The notes under the pieces: generated by a model
The model's database searches: none
Told to the model about the DNA's origin: nothing
Seen by the model: the letters and a program-made list of their open reading frames with translations, nothing else
Part shown: one piece after another, positions 15,348-18,078 of the stretch
Position numbering within the stretch: position 1 is the first letter of the stretch
Layout: each line of letters opens with the position of its first letter
Assembly: GCA_002321855.1 (NCBI GenBank)
Contig: DCMX01000024.1
Coordinates: forward strand, 7,266-25,343
From: Fidelibacterota bacterium UBA1611
Lineage (GTDB): Bacteria > Fidelibacterota > Marinisomatia > Marinisomatales > UBA1611
Reading direction: 5' to 3'
DNA: 18,078 nt
Program-made: the position numbers and the translations under genes

Positions 15348-15938
15348 TTAATTCCTGACGCCAGGACTCTTACCTAAATATGCCGTCTTTTTTCCAATAC
15401 CATCCCGGGTCGTTAAAAATCCAGCATCATTATTACCTGTACCAAGAAAAACCGTTTCATATCCAAATGTATTAAAAGTTTTTAAATGCCCCCCGTTTAC
15501 ATCATTCGTTCCAATATAGATTGTTTCACTACCATGATGATTATAGGAAACTAATCGACCATTGCCAGCATTGTTCGACCCGATTTTAACTGTATTTACA
15601 CCATTAGCGTTGGAAAGGTTTAATATCCCACTATTATTTTTCGCCATTCCCAAGTTAACGACCTCCTTACCATCCCTATTCGCAATTTTCAAGGATCCAC
15701 CGCCTTTTTGGGATGTAAGCGAAATCATTCTCCCTTTGTATTTTGAAGGGCTAAGCCATAAAAATACTCGATTATTTTTATTCCCGATCTCGCCAACTTT
15801 ATTTCCTTTTTCATCTACAACCGTGATCATTTTCACTATAAGATTATCAAAGGTTGTTTTTTTCTTTGCCCCCATGAACAGGAATACGCTTGCTGTGAGA
15901 CAAGAAGCGCTGATAAACCCTATACAGTATTGTTTCAT
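15348..15938 (-). CDS. Exported five-fold beta-repeat protein
   Basis: The product has 196 residues. ATG 15938 follows AAGGAGA (15950-15944) by five bases. The signal peptide MKQYCIGFISASCLTASVFL runs into FMGAKKK, then VKMITVVDEKGNKVGEIG. Residues of about 79-190 are five units of 22-24 residues with the pattern G-x-L-x-x-x-N-x-x-G-x-E-x-V-x-L-G (for example GHLKTFNTFGYETVFLGT), separated by turns rich in Asn and Gly. This suggests a small beta solenoid or sheet stack. Similar exported proteins are, as I recall, common in marine Neomarinimicrobiota. The paralogue at 14575 keeps only the start of the array. No function is known to me. Confidence 0.8.
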   Translation of the reverse strand: MKQYCIGFISASCLTASVFLFMGAKKKTTFDNLIVKMITVVDEKGNKVGEIGNKNNRVFLWLSPSKYKGRMISLTSQKGGGSLKIANRDGKEVVNLGMAKNNSGILNLSNANGVNTVKIGSNNAGNGRLVSYNHHGSETIYIGTNDVNGGHLKTFNTFGYETVFLGTGNNDAGFLTTRDGIGKKTAYLGKSPGVRN

Positions 15939-16142
15939 ATTGGTCTCCTTGATTGATAATAATTTACACTTTAAAATAATGAACTCATTCGAAGATGGAA
16001 CTACAATGTTCCCTGCATAGAAACAAAATCACTCCCTTGTTGTCAGGCAAGATGATTAGCACCATGAATGGTTAAACCAGTTTAAATCTATATACGAACC
16101 AAAGTTTAAATTGAAATTGGTAGTATACTATAATGACAGAAA

Positions 16143-17426
16143 CTATTCGACGGATAACATCTTAGAGGAAACATGCTGGTACAAGGCCCCCTCAAACTCA
16201 ACATTATTTTCATAACAATTTCCAAACACGGCTTCCCATAATTCCCTTTCCTCCATACACATATAGAAAAACACCTTATTATGCCAAGGACTGAATTCGT
16301 CCCAAACAAATTGGAATATCATTTTCTTTGTCGATTTTGGATAAGATCTTTTTCCTGAGGCATCATCCATAGGGATCTGAAGAACCTTACTTTTTATCCC
16401 TGTCATTCTCAATTTACGGATCAATGGTTTAATAAAGGTCAATGTGCCCATGGAAACTATACCAACCTCATATGGTGAGAACCCGGTCAACACTTTGTGA
16501 ATAAGATCGTGATAATCTTTTTCCCAGCCTTGGTAATGCACAATAGGGTGAAAATGGAAACCCACTATAATACCTTTATCCGCCAGAGCTCTTGCGGCAG
16601 CCAAACGCTGGGTCATAGAAGCGGTCCCATGCTCTTCTTGTTCAATAAATAACTGCGGATTCAATGACCAGCTTACGAATACATTATGAGGAACATCGGT
16701 CTTGAGAAGATATTCGATATTTTTCGACTTGGTTTTGAATTCAAGAATAATATTTGAGTTACTGCGGGCAAAATCAAGCTGAGCATCTAACACCCCATTG
16801 CGGTTCCCAATGGCAAGAGAATCTGAAGATTGTCCAGAACCAATATGGTAATTCTTATCGGGGTTCAAAGGTATTGCTTTCAGTTTTTCTGTTAAATTTT
16901 TTTCTACAACGATCTTGCCATCAGTATAGAAAGTTTGAATACTGCAATAGCTACATCCCAGACCACAGCCCTGTACGGCATCAATTGTCATAAGATTGCA
17001 ACAAACTGTTCTATCTGATGCTACAGGACACATACCAAAAATATTTTGATCACCATCACTCGCTATCACTTTCCGTGATTCTGGACGATTATTCAGCCTG
17101 CTATTCGGTGTTCCATATTTCGTTTCCTGTTGCTTAAGGGATATCCAGCGATCACGAAGAATATCAATGATCATTTTCTTATGATTATAACTACCTTCTG
17201 AGCTTAGTTCGCTCTCCAATTGGCGTACCTGCTCAATCAATGATGGCTCTCCCCACATATCCAGGTCAATAGCTATCTCTGTGATCTGCCTAAGCTCCTG
17301 ATAGCTCAGACCATGCCTGAAGCCTGTATCTCGGATGGAAACCTGTAGTTGAGGGCTAAGACTTTGATAAAGTACATTTTCACTGAATTTTCCAAAGCGA
17401 TCACTATATGATACATCTTTTTTCAT
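16143..17426 (-). CDS. Spore photoproduct lyase-like radical SAM protein
   Basis: The product has 427 residues. The radical SAM cluster motif is C154-GLG-C158-SY-C161, preceded by CPVASDRTVCCNLMTID and followed by SIQTFY, as in SPL-family radical SAM proteins. The family C-terminus is present (VFFYMCMEERELWEAVFGNCYENN). Family knowledge: SplB repairs the thymine spore photoproduct using a conserved Cys about 45 residues after the cluster, in an EASCTSD segment. Here the matching place reads GSGQSSD (196-202) without Cys, so the classical reaction is unlikely; it belongs to the SPL-like group found outside spore formers. The substrate may be another DNA lesion or unknown. ATG 17426 has no Shine-Dalgarno; TATAAT at 17446-17441 lies close upstream. 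The PKD-like gene ends 47 bp upstream on the same strand. Confidence 0.88.
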   Translation of the reverse strand: MKKDVSYSDRFGKFSENVLYQSLSPQLQVSIRDTGFRHGLSYQELRQITEIAIDLDMWGEPSLIEQVRQLESELSSEGSYNHKKMIIDILRDRWISLKQQETKYGTPNSRLNNRPESRKVIASDGDQNIFGMCPVASDRTVCCNLMTIDAVQGCGLGCSYCSIQTFYTDGKIVVEKNLTEKLKAIPLNPDKNYHIGSGQSSDSLAIGNRNGVLDAQLDFARSNSNIILEFKTKSKNIEYLLKTDVPHNVFVSWSLNPQLFIEQEEHGTASMTQRLAAARALADKGIIVGFHFHPIVHYQGWEKDYHDLIHKVLTGFSPYEVGIVSMGTLTFIKPLIRKLRMTGIKSKVLQIPMDDASGKRSYPKSTKKMIFQFVWDEFSPWHNKVFFYMCMEERELWEAVFGNCYENNVEFEGALYQHVSSKMLSVE

Positions 17427-17473
17427 ATTACAATTAGAATATTATAAACAAAGTTCCCAATTGGAGCCAGTGT

Positions 17474-17968
17474 TTATTCTGATGAGACCCGTGTTTCAAG
17501 AACAGGGATATCATTTGGTTCTCCAATAACCTTTATGATCCTCACATCTTTCACGGTCGAGCCATAACCATCGCTTAATTCTATCTCAAATGTATATTCA
17601 CCAGGCCCTGCTATAAAACTGATCTTTGGTGAGGTGGAGTGCGGTTCGAGGAAAACAGTCTTTCCTGATGTTTGCGTCCATTTATAATTCAATTTATCAA
17701 TCTTATTAGGATCATAGGATAATCCTGCATCAAGATTAACTGTAACAGTATTGGTTTCTGGTCTGCCATCATGTTTAATTTGAACTTTGAATTTTTTTGT
17801 TTCTAACTCTTCAGCTTTACGCTGTGCTTCTTGAGCAATACTCCGCTCAGTTAGTCGGGTATCCTTTTTAATTTGCTGATCCTGTTGCCACATTTTTTCC
17901 AATTCCAAGAGTCCAAGTAAAACAACCATACACAAAATCAAAAATAAAACGGCTGTTCTGTTATTCAT
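17474..17968 (-). CDS. Membrane-anchored protein with one PKD-like domain
   Basis: The product has 164 residues. ATG 17968 follows GGAGG (17979-17975) by six bases. A membrane helix spans residues 6-22 (AVLFLILCMVVLLGLLE), followed by a charged helix to about 60. Residues of about 60-150 form a PKD/REJ-like beta sandwich: VNLDAGLSYDP, LNYKWTQTSG, SPKISFIAGPGEYTFEIELSDGYGS, VKDVRIIKV. Such domains mediate protein or glycan contacts outside the cell. The radical SAM gene lies 47 bp downstream on the same strand; a functional link is not evident. A good promoter lies 47-75 bp upstream. Confidence 0.85.
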   Translation of the reverse strand: MNNRTAVLFLILCMVVLLGLLELEKMWQQDQQIKKDTRLTERSIAQEAQRKAEELETKKFKVQIKHDGRPETNTVTVNLDAGLSYDPNKIDKLNYKWTQTSGKTVFLEPHSTSPKISFIAGPGEYTFEIELSDGYGSTVKDVRIIKVIGEPNDIPVLETRVSSE

Positions 17969-18014
17969 TATATACCTCCAGCATTCGCGCTACCTTAATT
18001 TACAAATAATGTAT

Positions 18015-18043
18015 ATTGTATCAGGAATTGTAATATATCGCAA
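18015..18043 (-). promoter_or_regulatory. Sigma70-type promoter of the PKD-like gene
   Basis: TTGCGA (18043-18038), a 17-base spacer and TACAAT (18020-18015). Transcription would start near 18008, giving a leader of about 40 bases that contains the GGAGG Shine-Dalgarno. The same transcript may include the radical SAM gene. Confidence 0.55.
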
Positions 18044-18078
18044 GAAAGTATGCAATCATCGTATCACCGCGAACTTCC

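Noticed and set aside
15562..16020. Plus-strand frame of 152 codons opposite the five-repeat protein.
   Set aside because: It is antisense to a gene with a clear signal peptide and Shine-Dalgarno; its own product has no recognisable features.
15944..16142. The gap of about 200 bases between the five-repeat gene and the radical SAM gene.
   Set aside because: Beyond the Shine-Dalgarno of the downstream gene and a short TAGTATACTA palindrome near 16121, I see no gene, RNA or convincing promoter.

Overview
The window looks like a chromosomal piece of an AT-leaning, Gram-negative, probably marine bacterium of the FCB type. My best guess is Candidatus Neomarinimicrobiota (Marinimicrobia). That guess rests on the overall style of the genes: many lipoproteins and exported proteins, Ig-like/FN3 arrays, several MORN_2 (YwqK-type) repeat proteins, and paired exported proteins with a shared MKQY-type signal peptide. 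No rRNA or other phylogenetic marker confirms it. Start sites often lack a Shine-Dalgarno sequence, and GTG and TTG starts occur. UGA, UAA and UAG all serve as ordinary stops.

Layout. Positions 1-3631 (+) hold two tandem surface proteins made of Big_7-type Ig-like domains; the second is a lipoprotein with three C-terminal FN3 domains. A convergent FN3 lipoprotein (3628-4416, -) shares the TTAA that encodes both stops. A tRNA-Gly(GCC) gene with its own terminator follows (4460-4561, -). Positions 4598-7023 (-) form a compact four-gene cluster in transcription order: sui1/yciH, an exported metallophosphoesterase-fold protein, a membrane-anchored rhodanese, and a MauE/DoxX-type membrane protein. 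A divergent + strand group (7130-8752) holds one or two small genes in conflicting frames and an exported AsmA/GspN-like protein. Positions 8910-13659 contain three exported MORN_2 repeat proteins (-), with one membrane-anchored unknown (+) between the second and third. Positions 13801-17968 (-) hold an exported unknown, two paralogous exported proteins, a spore-photoproduct-lyase-like radical SAM protein and a membrane-anchored PKD-like protein.

The most interesting point is in the four-gene cluster. Read from its natural ATG at 6690, with a signal peptide, the metallophosphoesterase-like gene has one in-frame UGA (6552-6550). It falls where Cys would complete a Cys-Gly-Cys motif, giving Cys45-Gly46-Sec47, and 336 codons then stay open. 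A hairpin with loop GGUCU lies 18 nt after the UGA, which is the loop and spacing I recall for the E. coli fdhF SECIS. Most metal-binding residues of the phosphoesterase fold are replaced, while the Cys-Gly-Sec motif is kept. The rhodanese (Cys119, Cys124) and the MauE-like protein (Cys103-Gly-Cys105) beside it also carry candidate redox cysteines. I infer an envelope thiol/selenol redox or sulfur/selenium-transfer module built around an undescribed or little-described selenoprotein.
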